Made by a program: the position numbers and the translations under genes. From NCBI RefSeq assembly GCF_041434935.1, contig NZ_CP107964.1, forward strand, positions 2,170,001-2,234,000: 64,000 nt of DNA. The letters are read 5' to 3'. Origin of the DNA: Kitasatospora sp. NBC_00374 (GTDB taxonomy: Bacteria > Actinomycetota > Actinomycetes > Streptomycetales > Streptomycetaceae). The notes below the pieces were generated by a model. It made no database searches. It had not been told where the DNA came from and saw only the letters and a list, made by a program, of their open reading frames with translations. Shown here one piece after another: positions 1-7,845 of this stretch. Position 1 is the stretch's first letter. The number at the start of each line of letters is the position of its first letter.

Positions 1-439
1 CGGCCTGGTCGCCGCCACCCTGATCAGCGCCGCCGCGCTGCCGCTCGGCCTGGAGTCCACCGCGATCGGCAGCCTGATCACCTTCGGCACCGCCGCCACC
101 TTCCTGCCGTTCTTCCTGCTCAGCCTGGCCGCGCTGATCGCCCGGCTGCGCGGCACCTGGCGCCCGGCCGGAGCGGTCTCGTACGGCAGGTGGGGCACCC
201 CGCTGAACGTGCTGGCCGTGCTGTGGACCGGGCTGGAGGTGCTCAACATCTGCTGGCCGCGCGCCGTCCTGGCCCCGCCCGGCGCGCCCTGGTACCAGGT
301 CTGGGCCGCGCTGCTCGGCACCGGCGTGGTCACCCTGGTCGGCCTCGGCTACCTGCTGGTCCGCCGCCCGCAGCGGCTGATGACCGGCCCCGTCCCGGAG
401 CGCCCGGACACCGGTGAGCTCGCCCCCGCCCTGCTCTGA
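1..439 (+). CDS. APC-family amino acid permease, C-terminal part
   Basis: The reading frame is open from base 2 to a TGA at 437-439, so only the last 145 or so residues are present and the start lies left of the window. It holds three or four hydrophobic helices rich in Leu and Ala, with the linker VSYGRWGTPLNVLAV and then LNICWPR, a pattern I know from the last helices of APC-superfamily amino acid permeases of streptomycetes. It ends in a short charged tail (RRPQRLMTGP). Expected to import an amino acid or amine across the membrane; the substrate cannot be told from this part. Confidence 0.7.
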   Translation, partial: GLVAATLISAAALPLGLESTAIGSLITFGTAATFLPFFLLSLAALIARLRGTWRPAGAVSYGRWGTPLNVLAVLWTGLEVLNICWPRAVLAPPGAPWYQVWAALLGTGVVTLVGLGYLLVRRPQRLMTGPVPERPDTGELAPALL

Positions 440-553
440 GCACGCACCGGATCTGTTCCCCCGGCGACACACCGGCTCCCGGCGCTGGCCACGGCACCGC
501 CCCCCGGCAGAGGATGGGGCCGGTGCCACAGCGTCCGACGTCGAGGGAGAGCC

Positions 554-1972
554 ATGTCCGAACAGGCCGATGAGTACGACGTGGTGGTCCTCGGCGGCGG
601 CCCGACCGGCGAGAACCTCGCCGACCGGACGGCCGCGGCCGGGCTGCGCACGGCGCTGGTCGAGAGCGAACTGGTCGGCGGCGAGTGCTCGTACTGGGCC
701 TGCATGCCGAGCAAGGCACTGCTGCGCCCGGGTTCGGCGCTCTCCCACGCCCGCGCGCTGCCCGGCGTACCGGCGGAGGGCCGGCTGGACCCGGCGGCCG
801 TCCTGCGCCGGCGCGACGAGTTCACCTCGCACTGGAAGGACGACGGCCAGGTCGACTGGCTGCGCGGCGTGGGCATCGAGCTGGTGCGCGGCCACGGCCG
901 GCTGGCCGGCGAGCGGAAGGTGCGGGTCGGCGACCGGGTCCTGACGGCACGTCACGCCGTCGCGGTCTGCACCGGCACCCGGGCCGCCCTGCCCCCGGTG
1001 CCCGGCCTGGCCGACGCCCGGCCGTGGACCAGCCGGGACGCCACCAGCGCCCAGCGGGTGCCCGGGCGCCTCGCGGTGGTCGGCGGCGGGGTGGTCGCGG
1101 TCGAGATGGCCACCGCCTGGCGCTCGCTGGGCTCCGAGGTGGTGCTGCTGGTGCGCGGCGGCGGCCTGCTGGACCGGATGGAGCCCTTCGCCGGGGAACT
1201 GGTCGCCGACGGGCTGCGCGCGGCGGGCGTGGACATCCGGCTGAACACCGAGGTGGCCGAGGTCCGCCGGGACGGCGACGGGCCGGTCGAACTGCGGCTG
1301 TCCGGCGGCGGTTCCCTCACCGCGGACGAGGTGCTGTACGCCGTCGGGCGGACCCCGAACACCGGGGACATCGGCCTGGCCACGGTCGGCCTGAAGGACG
1401 GCGGCTGGCTCCCGGTCGACGACAGCTGCCAGGTCACGGACGTCCCCGGCGGCTGGCTGTACGCGGCCGGGGACGTCAACCACCGCGCCCTGATGACCCA
1501 CCAGGGCAAGTACCAGGCCCGGATCGGCGGCGCCGCGATCGTCGCCCGCGCACGCGGCGAGCGGACCGACACCGGCCGCTGGGGCGCGCACGCCGCGACC
1601 GCCGACACGGCCGGCCCGCCGCAGGTGGTGTTCACCGAGCCGGAGGCCGCCTCGGTCGGCCTGACGGCCGCACAGGCCGCGCAGCGCGGCCTGAACGTGC
1701 GCGCCGTCGACCACGACCTCGGACAGGTGTCCGGTGCCTCCCTCTACGCCGACGGGTACACCGGCCGGGCCCGGGTGGTGTTCGACCAGGACCGGTCCGT
1801 GGTGGTCGGCGCGACCTTCGTCGGGCCGGCGGTCGCGGAGCTGCTGCACTCCGCGACCGTGGCCGTGGTCGGCGAGGTGCCGATCGACCGCCTCTGGCAC
1901 GCCGTCCCGTCGTACCCCACCATCAGCGAGGTCTGGCTGCGCCTGCTGGAGGGCTGCCGGGACGGCCGGTAG
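554..1972 (+). CDS. FAD/NAD(P)-dependent pyridine nucleotide-disulfide oxidoreductase
   Basis: 472 residues, the usual length of the lipoamide dehydrogenase / mercuric reductase family. The N-terminal FAD-binding motif is GGGPTGENLADR. The redox-active pair is C45 and C50 in GGECSYWACMPSK (CxxxxC). A second Rossmann motif (VVGGGVVAVEMA) binds NAD(P)H, and the C-terminal dimerisation domain ends with HAVPSYPTISE. The ATG at 554 has the ribosome site GAGGGAGAGCC. Family members reduce disulfides or other acceptors in the cytoplasm. The absence of E2/E3 partner genes argues against a role in a 2-oxoacid dehydrogenase complex, and there is no N-terminal heavy-metal domain to support mercury reduction. 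Substrate unknown. Confidence 0.88.
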   Translation: MSEQADEYDVVVLGGGPTGENLADRTAAAGLRTALVESELVGGECSYWACMPSKALLRPGSALSHARALPGVPAEGRLDPAAVLRRRDEFTSHWKDDGQVDWLRGVGIELVRGHGRLAGERKVRVGDRVLTARHAVAVCTGTRAALPPVPGLADARPWTSRDATSAQRVPGRLAVVGGGVVAVEMATAWRSLGSEVVLLVRGGGLLDRMEPFAGELVADGLRAAGVDIRLNTEVAEVRRDGDGPVELRLSGGGSLTADEVLYAVGRTPNTGDIGLATVGLKDGGWLPVDDSCQVTDVPGGWLYAAGDVNHRALMTHQGKYQARIGGAAIVARARGERTDTGRWGAHAATADTAGPPQVVFTEPEAASVGLTAAQAAQRGLNVRAVDHDLGQVSGASLYADGYTGRARVVFDQDRSVVVGATFVGPAVAELLHSATVAVVGEVPIDRLWHAVPSYPTISEVWLRLLEGCRDGR

Positions 1973-1987
1973 CCGGTCCGGCCGGCC

Positions 1988-2749
1988 TCAGCCGACGGTG
2001 ACGGCGGCGTCCATCTCCCACTGCAGCACCTCGGCGCCCTCGGGGCCGGCGGTCACCCGCTGGCCCTCGGCGCCGGTGATCCGCGCGGCGTCGCCCTCGC
2101 CCAGCAGGCCCGCGCCCTCGACGGAGACCTCGCCGCGCGCCACGTAGAGGTGGACGAACGGGGCGGTCGCCAGCTCCAGCGTCTCGCCGGGGCGGACCCG
2201 GGCGACGTGCAGCGCGGCGTGCTTCTGCCGGATGCCGATCGCCCGCTGCGCGGAGTGCTTGGTCATCCCGGACGCGAGTGTCGTCCAACCACCCTGGGCC
2301 AGCTGGTCGTTGATGTCCAGCTGCTCGTAGCCGGGCACGGTGCCGGCCGCGTCCGGGATGGTCCACATCTGCACGAAGCGGACCGGCTCGCGGTGCTCGG
2401 GGCTGCCGTCCAGCGTCCAGGAGTCGTTCCTCTCGCTGTGCAGGATGCCGGTGCCGGCGCTCATCCGCTGGGCCAGGCCGGGGTAGACGATGCCGTTGTG
2501 GCCCTCGGAGTCCTGGTGCACCAGGGCGCCGTCCAGCACCCAGGTGATGATCTCCATGTCCCGGTGCGGGTGGGTGTCGAAGCCGGTGCCCGGCGCGACG
2601 GTGTCGTCGTTGGAGACCAGCAGCAGGCCGAAGTGGGTGTTGGCCGGGTCCCAGTGCCGCGAGAAGGAGAAGGAGTGCCGGGAGTCCAGCCAGCCCGTCC
2701 GGGTGTGGAAGCGCTCGTCGGCGCGGCGCAGGTCGATCGTGGAAGCCAT
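1988..2749 (-). CDS. pirin family protein
   Basis: 253 residues from the ATG at 2749, which has GGAGGAG nine bases upstream; the frame is open further upstream but that would run into the divergent promoter region. The pirin metal-binding residues are in place: HPHRDMEI supplies two histidines, and GTGILHSERND supplies the third histidine and the glutamate. The bicupin fold is expected throughout. Pirins are cytosolic iron-binding proteins, some with quercetinase activity and some acting as redox sensors. The gene converges on the oxidoreductase at 554-1972 with a 15-bp gap and diverges from the BNR-repeat gene. Confidence 0.9.
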   Translation of the reverse strand: MASTIDLRRADERFHTRTGWLDSRHSFSFSRHWDPANTHFGLLLVSNDDTVAPGTGFDTHPHRDMEIITWVLDGALVHQDSEGHNGIVYPGLAQRMSAGTGILHSERNDSWTLDGSPEHREPVRFVQMWTIPDAAGTVPGYEQLDINDQLAQGGWTTLASGMTKHSAQRAIGIRQKHAALHVARVRPGETLELATAPFVHLYVARGEVSVEGAGLLGEGDAARITGAEGQRVTAGPEGAEVLQWEMDAAVTVG

Positions 2750-2910
2750 CTGCCTCTCCTCCGGTACGGGGCTCCTGGACGGGAGCCATCTTGTTGAATC
2801 GTAAACCATCACGGTGGGCCATCCATTCCCGGCGCGGTGGCGTGCGGCCGCAGCGGGCCCGGAGCAGACTGACGCCCGGGGGCCGTACGACTCTGGGCAG
2901 GTGGTTCGCC

Positions 2911-3999
2911 ATGACCGAGGTGCTGCTGGCCGTCGGCACGCAGAAGGGCCTCTTCCTGGGCCGCAGCGAGGACCGGAAGGACTGGTCCTTCACCGGGCCG
3001 CACTTCCGGATGAACGCCGTGTACTCGGTCGCCGTCGACCGGCGCGACGGCCCGGTCCGCCTGCTGGTGGGCGCCGACTCCAGCCACTGGGGGCCCTCCG
3101 TCTGGTGGTCCGACGACCTCGGCGCGAGCTGGCAGGAACCGCCCCGGCCCGCGGTGCGGTTCCCCGAACGCACCGGCACCTCGCTGGAACGGGTCTGGGC
3201 CCTGCACCCGGCCGGTCCGGAGGCCCCCGGCGTGGTCTACGCGGGCACCCAGCCCGCCGCGCTGTTCCGCTCCACCGACCGCGGCGAGAGCTTCGAGCTG
3301 GTCGACGCGCTCTGGGAGCACCCGCAGCGCGCCGAGTGGAACGCCGGCTTCGGCGGCCAGGGCCTGCACACCGTGCTCACCGACCCGCGCGACCCGGACC
3401 GGGTGACCGTCGCCGTCTCCACCGGCGGCGTCTACCGCACCGAGGACGGCGGAGCCAGCTGGCGGCCGTCCAACCACGGCATCAAGGCCGAGTTCCTGCC
3501 CGGCCCGGACCCGGAGTTCGGCCAGTGCGTGCACAAGGTCGCCGCCGACCCCGGCGACCGCGACCGCCTCTACCTGCAGAACCACGGCGGCGTCTACCGC
3601 AGTGACGACGGCGGCGGCAGCTGGCACCCGATCGAGGACGGCCTGCCCGCCACCTTCGGCTTCGGCATCACCACCCACCCCCGCACCCCCGGCACCGCCT
3701 ACCTCTTCCCCCTCGACGCGGACTACGCCCGCCTCCCCGCCGGCCACCGCTGCCGGATCTACCGCACCCGGGACGGCGGCGAGAACTGGCACCCGCTGTC
3801 GGCCGGCCTGCCGGAGGGCGCGCACTACGGAGTGGTGCTGCGTGACGCGCTGTGCACCGACGACGCCGAGCCGGGCGGCGTCTACTTCGGCAACCGCAAC
3901 GGCGAGGTGTACGGCTCGGCGGACGAGGGCGAGACCTGGTCGCTGCTCACCTCGCACCTGCCGGACGTGCTCTGCGTCCGGGCCGCGGCCATCGGCTGA
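2911..3999 (+). CDS. BNR/Asp-box repeat protein (sialidase-like beta-propeller)
   Basis: 362 residues from ATG 2911 (MTEVLLAVGTQKGLFLG). Six Asp-box motifs of the S-x-D-x-G-x-[ST]-W type are visible: SDDLGASW, STDRGESF, TEDGGASW, SDDGGGSW, TRDGGENW and SADEGETW, evenly spaced as in a six- or seven-bladed propeller. There is no signal peptide, so the protein should be cytoplasmic, and I see no sialidase catalytic arginine triad, so the common label exo-sialidase is probably wrong for its activity. An alternative start at 2791 would overlap the divergent pirin promoter and lacks a ribosome site. Function unknown; most likely a scaffold or ligand-binding propeller. Confidence 0.82.
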   Translation: MTEVLLAVGTQKGLFLGRSEDRKDWSFTGPHFRMNAVYSVAVDRRDGPVRLLVGADSSHWGPSVWWSDDLGASWQEPPRPAVRFPERTGTSLERVWALHPAGPEAPGVVYAGTQPAALFRSTDRGESFELVDALWEHPQRAEWNAGFGGQGLHTVLTDPRDPDRVTVAVSTGGVYRTEDGGASWRPSNHGIKAEFLPGPDPEFGQCVHKVAADPGDRDRLYLQNHGGVYRSDDGGGSWHPIEDGLPATFGFGITTHPRTPGTAYLFPLDADYARLPAGHRCRIYRTRDGGENWHPLSAGLPEGAHYGVVLRDALCTDDAEPGGVYFGNRNGEVYGSADEGETWSLLTSHLPDVLCVRAAAIG

Positions 4000-4076
4000 C
4001 GTTGCATCCGCAAGCCCTGACGCGGCCTCGCCCTGGCACCTGCGAAACCCCTCCGACCTGGGGATTCACCGAGGCC

Positions 4077-4082
4077 TACAGT
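4077..4082 (+). promoter_or_regulatory. candidate -10 box (TACAGT) for the di-Mop gene
   Basis: TACAGT matches the streptomycete -10 consensus (TANNNT) 60 bases upstream of the ATG at 4142, in the 142-bp gap after the BNR gene. No clear -35 element is seen 17-18 bases upstream. Confidence 0.35.
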
Positions 4083-4141
4083 GGCGGTGGCACGTCCGGG
4101 AACATCCCTTCCGAGCGACGAGATCGAGGCATCGACCCACC

Positions 4142-4561
4142 ATGAGCCTGAGCATCCGCAACCAGATCCCCGGCACAGTACTCTCCGTCACCACCGGGGC
4201 CGTCATGGCCACCGTCAAGGTCAGCGTCGCCGGCGGTCAGGAGCTGACCGCCGCGATCACCGTGGACGCCGTCAAGGAACTCGACCTGCACACCGGCACC
4301 AAGGTCCGGGCGCTGGTGAAGTCCACCGAGGTCGCCCTCGCCACCGGCCCGCTCACCGGCGTCAGCATCCGCAACCAGCTCGCCGGCACCGTCACCGAGG
4401 TCGCCAAGGGCGGCGCGATGGCCGGCGTCAAGGTCTCCGTCGAGGGCGCCGAACTGACCGCCGCCATCACCGCGGACGCCGCCGACGAGCTCGGCCTGGC
4501 CGCCGGCTCGTCCGTGGTCGCACTGATCAAGTCCACCGAGGTCTCGCTGGCCTCCGCCTGA
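4142..4561 (+). CDS. di-Mop (TOBE) molybdate/tungstate-binding protein
   Basis: 139 residues made of two tandem Mop/TOBE domains: residues 1-70 start MSLSIRNQIPGTV and residues 72-139 start VSIRNQLAGTV. Each half has the repeated pattern A-x-VKVSV, ELTAAIT and LxxGxxVxALxKSTEV. This is the molbindin (Mop-II-like) arrangement, which oligomerises and binds molybdate or tungstate oxyanions in the cytoplasm for storage. The gene stands alone, with no ModABC transporter beside it. A single-domain molybdopterin-type enzyme is encoded 6 kb away (10896-11402). The ATG follows a weak GAGG. Confidence 0.88.
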   Translation: MSLSIRNQIPGTVLSVTTGAVMATVKVSVAGGQELTAAITVDAVKELDLHTGTKVRALVKSTEVALATGPLTGVSIRNQLAGTVTEVAKGGAMAGVKVSVEGAELTAAITADAADELGLAAGSSVVALIKSTEVSLASA

Positions 4562-4593
4562 CCACCCTCCCCCGCCCGGCGGCCGACCACCCG

Positions 4594-4947
4594 TCAGCCA
4601 CCCGGCGGGGGACGGTCGTCGACCTCGCACCACAGCATGCCGCCGTCACGGGTGCTGTGCCCGAACCGGTCCGCCAGCCCCAGCGCGCGCAGGACGGTCG
4701 ACAGCCGCTCGGGATCCCGGGGCGCCCGCGCCGAAACCCGGTAGCCCGACGGCGCCCTGGCCAGGTGGGCCCGGGTCCCGGCCGCGACGGCGAGCCCGGC
4801 GGCGATCGAACGCGCCCGCACCAGCACCGCCCGATCGCCCGGCGCGGCGGCCGGTCCACCCGCCCGACGAGGCGGCGGATCCGCACGGAAACAGCGCCCG
4901 GACGCCGGCGCCCACCAGGCCGCCAGCAGGGAACGGACCGCCCTCAC
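4594..4947 (-). CDS. small hypothetical protein, coupled to the gene upstream
   Basis: 117 residues from a GTG at 4947. The start overlaps the stop of the 4944-5180 gene in a GTGA tetranucleotide, so translation is probably coupled. The protein is rich in Arg, Ala and Pro, with a more ordered C-terminal half (PSGYRVSARAPRDPERL, then RFGHSTRDGGMLWCEVDD). I do not recognise a domain. Together with its upstream partner it sits divergent from an XRE-DUF5753-DUF397 regulator, so a role around that regulator is possible but unproven. Confidence 0.6.
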   Translation of the reverse strand: MRAVRSLLAAWWAPASGRCFRADPPPRRAGGPAAAPGDRAVLVRARSIAAGLAVAAGTRAHLARAPSGYRVSARAPRDPERLSTVLRALGLADRFGHSTRDGGMLWCEVDDRPPPGG

Positions 4948-5180
4948 GCCGACTCCCCCGGTGCGGCACGGTCGTGCGGGTCACCGAGCTGACCGACCTC
5001 CGCCGTCCACTCCAACCCGCCGCCCTCCGGCCGCAGGTAGTACCGCCCGCCCCGCACGTCCATGAGGACGCCGTTGCGCCCGGCCCTGCGGTCGCGGACC
5101 AGGTCACCCGGGCGAAACCGGGCCCCTCCCGCCTCCGCCCCAACCGTGCCCGTCCGCCCCCCACGCTCGCACTCCGCCAT
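4944..5180 (-). CDS. small SH3/KOW-like hypothetical protein
   Basis: 78 residues from ATG 5180, with GGAG eight bases upstream. The core FRPGDLVRDRRAGRNGVLMD, followed by RYYLRPEGGGLEWTA, reads as a short beta-barrel of alternating charged and hydrophobic strands. It resembles small streptomycete proteins of the GDLVxD...GVVMDV...YLRPxGGGxEW type, commonly encoded next to XRE/DUF397 gene pairs. It is translationally coupled to the following gene (GTGA overlap) and divergent from the fusion regulator at 5286. Biochemical role unknown. Confidence 0.7.
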   Translation of the reverse strand: MAECERGGRTGTVGAEAGGARFRPGDLVRDRRAGRNGVLMDVRGGRYYLRPEGGGLEWTAEVGQLGDPHDRAAPGESA

Positions 5181-5231
5181 CACCGACTCCTCTCCGTAGT
5201 CGTTCCGCCACACATCATGGCCGCGGCGCAC

Positions 5232-5237
5232 TAGGAT
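5232..5237 (+). promoter_or_regulatory. candidate -10 box (TAGGAT) of the XRE-DUF397 gene
   Basis: TAGGAT is a good streptomycete -10 hexamer, 49 bases before the ATG at 5286. Transcription would begin near 5244, just upstream of the palindrome at 5256-5269, so a bound repressor would block elongation or initiation. Confidence 0.4.
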
Positions 5238-5255
5238 CGGAACGGCTTGAACTTG

Positions 5256-5269
5256 ACAGGCGAACCTGT
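5256..5269. promoter_or_regulatory. palindromic operator candidate ACAGG-CGAA-CCTGT
   Basis: A perfect 5-bp inverted repeat with a 4-bp spacer lies in the divergent intergenic region, 17 bp before the start of the XRE regulator. It overlaps a TTGACA hexamer (5253-5258) that could serve as a -35 element. XRE regulators normally bind such short dyads and repress their own gene. Confidence 0.45.
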
Positions 5270-5285
5270 TGAACCGGGGGCTTCC

Positions 5286-6326
5286 ATGAACCTGCGGGAC
5301 CTCGACCCCTCCGCCTCGCCGCTGGCCGCCTTCGGGGTACAGCTGCGCAGGTCGCGGACGGCGAAGGACCTGACCCAGAGCCAACTGGGCAGTCTGGTCA
5401 ACTACTCCGGCGCCTACGTCTCGTACGTCGAACGCGCCGACCGCGTCCCGTCCGCGAAGTTCGCCGCCCGGGCCGACGACGTGCTGGAGACGGGCGGCAC
5501 GCTCTCGCTCATGTGGTGGCACCTCGGGCACGACTCGCTGATCGAGGGCTTCCCCGAGTTCGCCGCTCAGGAGGCGGTGGCCACCGAGCTGCGGCTGTTC
5601 GAACTCGGCATCATCCCGGGCCTCTTGCAGACAGCTGCGTACGCGAATGCCGACCTGTCCGGCTCCGTCGCGCGCGGGACGATCACCCAGGACCAGTCGG
5701 ACGAGCGCCTGGCCTTCCGACTTGGTCGGCAGCGCCTGCTGGAACGTACCCCGGCGCCACTTCTGCACGCTGTCCTCGACGAGAGCTGCATCCGGCGTGA
5801 GGTCGGCGGACCTGCCGTGATGACTGGTCAACTCAGACACCTCGAACGGCTGGCAGAACGGCCGAACGTCATCATCCAGATGGCTCCGTTCGGCCTCGGC
5901 GAGAGGCGGCCGTTCACCGGCGCCGTCACACTGCTGGCACTTCCCGGCCGGACGTCGCTGGGGTACACCGAGACGCTACGGCGGGGCTACCTTGACCGGG
6001 ACAGCGAGACCGTCGGCGCCTGGGCGGCGGACTACGATCGGCTCCAGGTGGAGGCTCTGTCCCAAGCCGATTCCCTCGCGATGATCCGCGACGCACGGAA
6101 GGAACTGGGCCGCATGATCGAGGAAGTTGACCTGACCGGCCCCCCGTGGCTCAAGTCGAGCTACAGCAGCGGCGGCGGCCAGTGCATCGAGGTCGCCCCG
6201 GGACACCCGGGGGTCGTCCCCGTGCGGGACTCCAAGGACCCGGCAGGGCCCGTCCTGACCTTCCCCGCCCGCTCCTGGAGAGCCTTCGTCACCGCAGTCG
6301 CGGACGGCGAGTTCGGCTCCGTCTGA
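5286..6326 (+). CDS. XRE-family regulator fused to DUF5753 and DUF397 domains
   Basis: 346 residues from ATG 5286; a TTG at 5247 lies inside the operator region and is unlikely. Residues about 15-75 form an XRE helix-turn-helix (LRRSRTAKDLTQSQLG, SYVERADRVPS). Residues about 95-270 match the DUF5753 ligand/partner domain (IPGLLQTAAYA, VLDESCIRR, FTGAVTLLALP). Residues 283-346 are a complete DUF397 domain (WLKSSYSSGGGQCIEVAPG, VRDSKDPAGPVLTF, WRAFV). The regulator and the DUF397 protein are normally two adjacent genes, as in WhiJ/BldB-related pairs; here they are one polypeptide with no internal stop. Expected to control development or secondary metabolism, probably autoregulated through the upstream dyad. 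Confidence 0.9.
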   Translation: MNLRDLDPSASPLAAFGVQLRRSRTAKDLTQSQLGSLVNYSGAYVSYVERADRVPSAKFAARADDVLETGGTLSLMWWHLGHDSLIEGFPEFAAQEAVATELRLFELGIIPGLLQTAAYANADLSGSVARGTITQDQSDERLAFRLGRQRLLERTPAPLLHAVLDESCIRREVGGPAVMTGQLRHLERLAERPNVIIQMAPFGLGERRPFTGAVTLLALPGRTSLGYTETLRRGYLDRDSETVGAWAADYDRLQVEALSQADSLAMIRDARKELGRMIEEVDLTGPPWLKSSYSSGGGQCIEVAPGHPGVVPVRDSKDPAGPVLTFPARSWRAFVTAVADGEFGSV

Positions 6327-6329
6327 GGC

Positions 6330-7124
6330 TCAGACCGTACGGGCGAGGAACAGGTCGGTGACCGCGGCGAGTTCGATGGTGCCGCCGTGGTCGTCGATGG
6401 TCCGCGCGACGTGGGCGAGGGCTGCCGCGCGGGCGGTGTCGGGCATCATCCGGTACTCGGAGATCGACGTCAGCAGGTCGAGGTAGCCGGCCGAGGTGTA
6501 GGAGTGCCGGCCGCGGTAGCGGCGGTTGACGTGGTCGGTGAAGCGGGTGTCGCCGGCGAGCTGTGCGGCCGGCCAGTCCCCGCCGACCTCGATGTCGCCC
6601 GCCAGGGACTCGGCCGGCGCGCCGTGCGGGATGTGGCTGGGGTCGGTGCCGTACCGCCGGTTCACCGCCGCGAGCGCGGCGAACAGCGCCGCGTCCGCGA
6701 CCCCGAAGGCGTTCCAGAACAGCGCGAGAGATCCACCGGGTTCCAGGGCGGCGTGCGCGAGGTCCCAGCTGCGGGCGGGGTCGATCCAGTGCCAGGCCTG
6801 GGCGCTGAAGAGCAGGCCGTACCGGCGTGCGGGCGTCCACTCCTCGAAGGCGACGACCTCGACCGACACGCGCGGGTCGGCGGCGAACCGGCCTGCCAGG
6901 CGGTCGGCCATCCGGGCGTCCGGCTCCAGGCAGGTGAGGTCCAGTCCGTGGGCGGCGAAGGACGTCGTGGCCTTGCCGGTGCCCGCGCCGACCTCCAGCA
7001 CCGGCCGGCCGGGGCCGGCGAACGCCAGCACGTCGGCCACCAGCGCCTCCGGATACCCGGGGCGGGCGGCCTCGTACTGCTCCACCGCTTCCCCGAACAC
7101 CACGCGCCGCTCACGCCCCGCCAT
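6330..7124 (-). CDS. class I SAM-dependent methyltransferase
   Basis: 264 residues from ATG 7124 (MAGRERRVVFGEAVEQYEAARPGYP). Motif I is VLEVGAGTGKAT; the acidic motif II region is LEPDARM; post-motif AQAWHWIDP is typical of the Methyltransf_11/25 group in actinobacteria (AxxxHW). A GTG at 7160 in the same frame is an alternative start. The stop is three bases from the stop of the convergent XRE fusion. Cytoplasmic small-molecule methyltransferase; substrate unknown. Confidence 0.85.
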   Translation of the reverse strand: MAGRERRVVFGEAVEQYEAARPGYPEALVADVLAFAGPGRPVLEVGAGTGKATTSFAAHGLDLTCLEPDARMADRLAGRFAADPRVSVEVVAFEEWTPARRYGLLFSAQAWHWIDPARSWDLAHAALEPGGSLALFWNAFGVADAALFAALAAVNRRYGTDPSHIPHGAPAESLAGDIEVGGDWPAAQLAGDTRFTDHVNRRYRGRHSYTSAGYLDLLTSISEYRMMPDTARAAALAHVARTIDDHGGTIELAAVTDLFLARTV

Positions 7125-7190
7125 CGCCACCCCGCCCGTCGCCCGGCCCTGCCCGATCACCCCACCGTAGTCGGCCGCCCCGACGGCCCG

Positions 7191-7715
7191 TCAGCGAAGC
7201 TCACCTTCGAGCAGCCCCATCAGGAGCTGGTCGTGCCACCGGCCGTCGCGGCGGAACGACTGCCGCAGGCGGCCCTCCTCGACGAAGCCGACCTTCTGGT
7301 AGATGTGCCGGGCGGGGTGGTTCTCGGCGACGACGGTCAGCTGGATCCGGTGCAGGCGCATCTGCTCGAAGCCGTACCGGCACATCGTGCGCATCGCGTC
7401 GGTGGCGTAGCCGCGGCCCCAGTGGTCCTTCTCGCCGAGGTAGACGTCGATCTCGGCGATCCCGGTCTCCGGCTCGGCGCCGTGCAACCGCACCAGGCCG
7501 ACCAGCCGGCCGTCGGCCTTCGCCTCGACGCCGTACAGCACGTCCTGGTACCTGTTGCGCTCGCGCTCCGCCAGGCCCTTCACGACGGTGGCGAGCGTCT
7601 GCCGGTAGCCGTCCTCCATCCACCGCATCACCTCCGGATCGCTGTTCCAGCGCCACAGCGCCTCGGCGTCCGACGGCTCCATCGGGCGCAGCTGCACCAG
7701 CTCTCCGGGTACCAC
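7191..7715 (-). CDS. GNAT-family N-acetyltransferase (RimJ/RimL-like)
   Basis: 174 residues from a GTG at 7715 preceded by GGAGG at good spacing. The acetyl-CoA binding loop is seen as EKDHWGRGYATDAMR, and the C-terminal strand-helix pair as VVAENHPARHIYQKVGFVEEG, the hallmarks of Acetyltransf_3 (RimJ/RimL) proteins. N-terminal LRPMEPSDAEALWRW is also typical. Likely acetylates a protein N-terminus or an amino-sugar-type small molecule; the target is not predictable. Same direction as the methyltransferase, 66 bp upstream of it, possibly co-transcribed. Confidence 0.87.
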   Translation of the reverse strand: MVPGELVQLRPMEPSDAEALWRWNSDPEVMRWMEDGYRQTLATVVKGLAERERNRYQDVLYGVEAKADGRLVGLVRLHGAEPETGIAEIDVYLGEKDHWGRGYATDAMRTMCRYGFEQMRLHRIQLTVVAENHPARHIYQKVGFVEEGRLRQSFRRDGRWHDQLLMGLLEGELR

Positions 7716-7845
7716 GGCATCCTCCGGGGGTCATTGCCACGCGGGCGCGCGGACCCCGGATTCCTAACAGCCGTCGGGCCGGACGATCAACCGGATTACG
7801 CGGCGCCCGGGCGCCACCCCGGGCCGGGACGGGGCGGAGGCGGTG

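Noticed and set aside
2791..2910. Longer N-terminus of the BNR protein from 2791
   Set aside because: The extra 40 residues are Arg-rich without family likeness and would overlap the upstream region of the divergent pirin gene.
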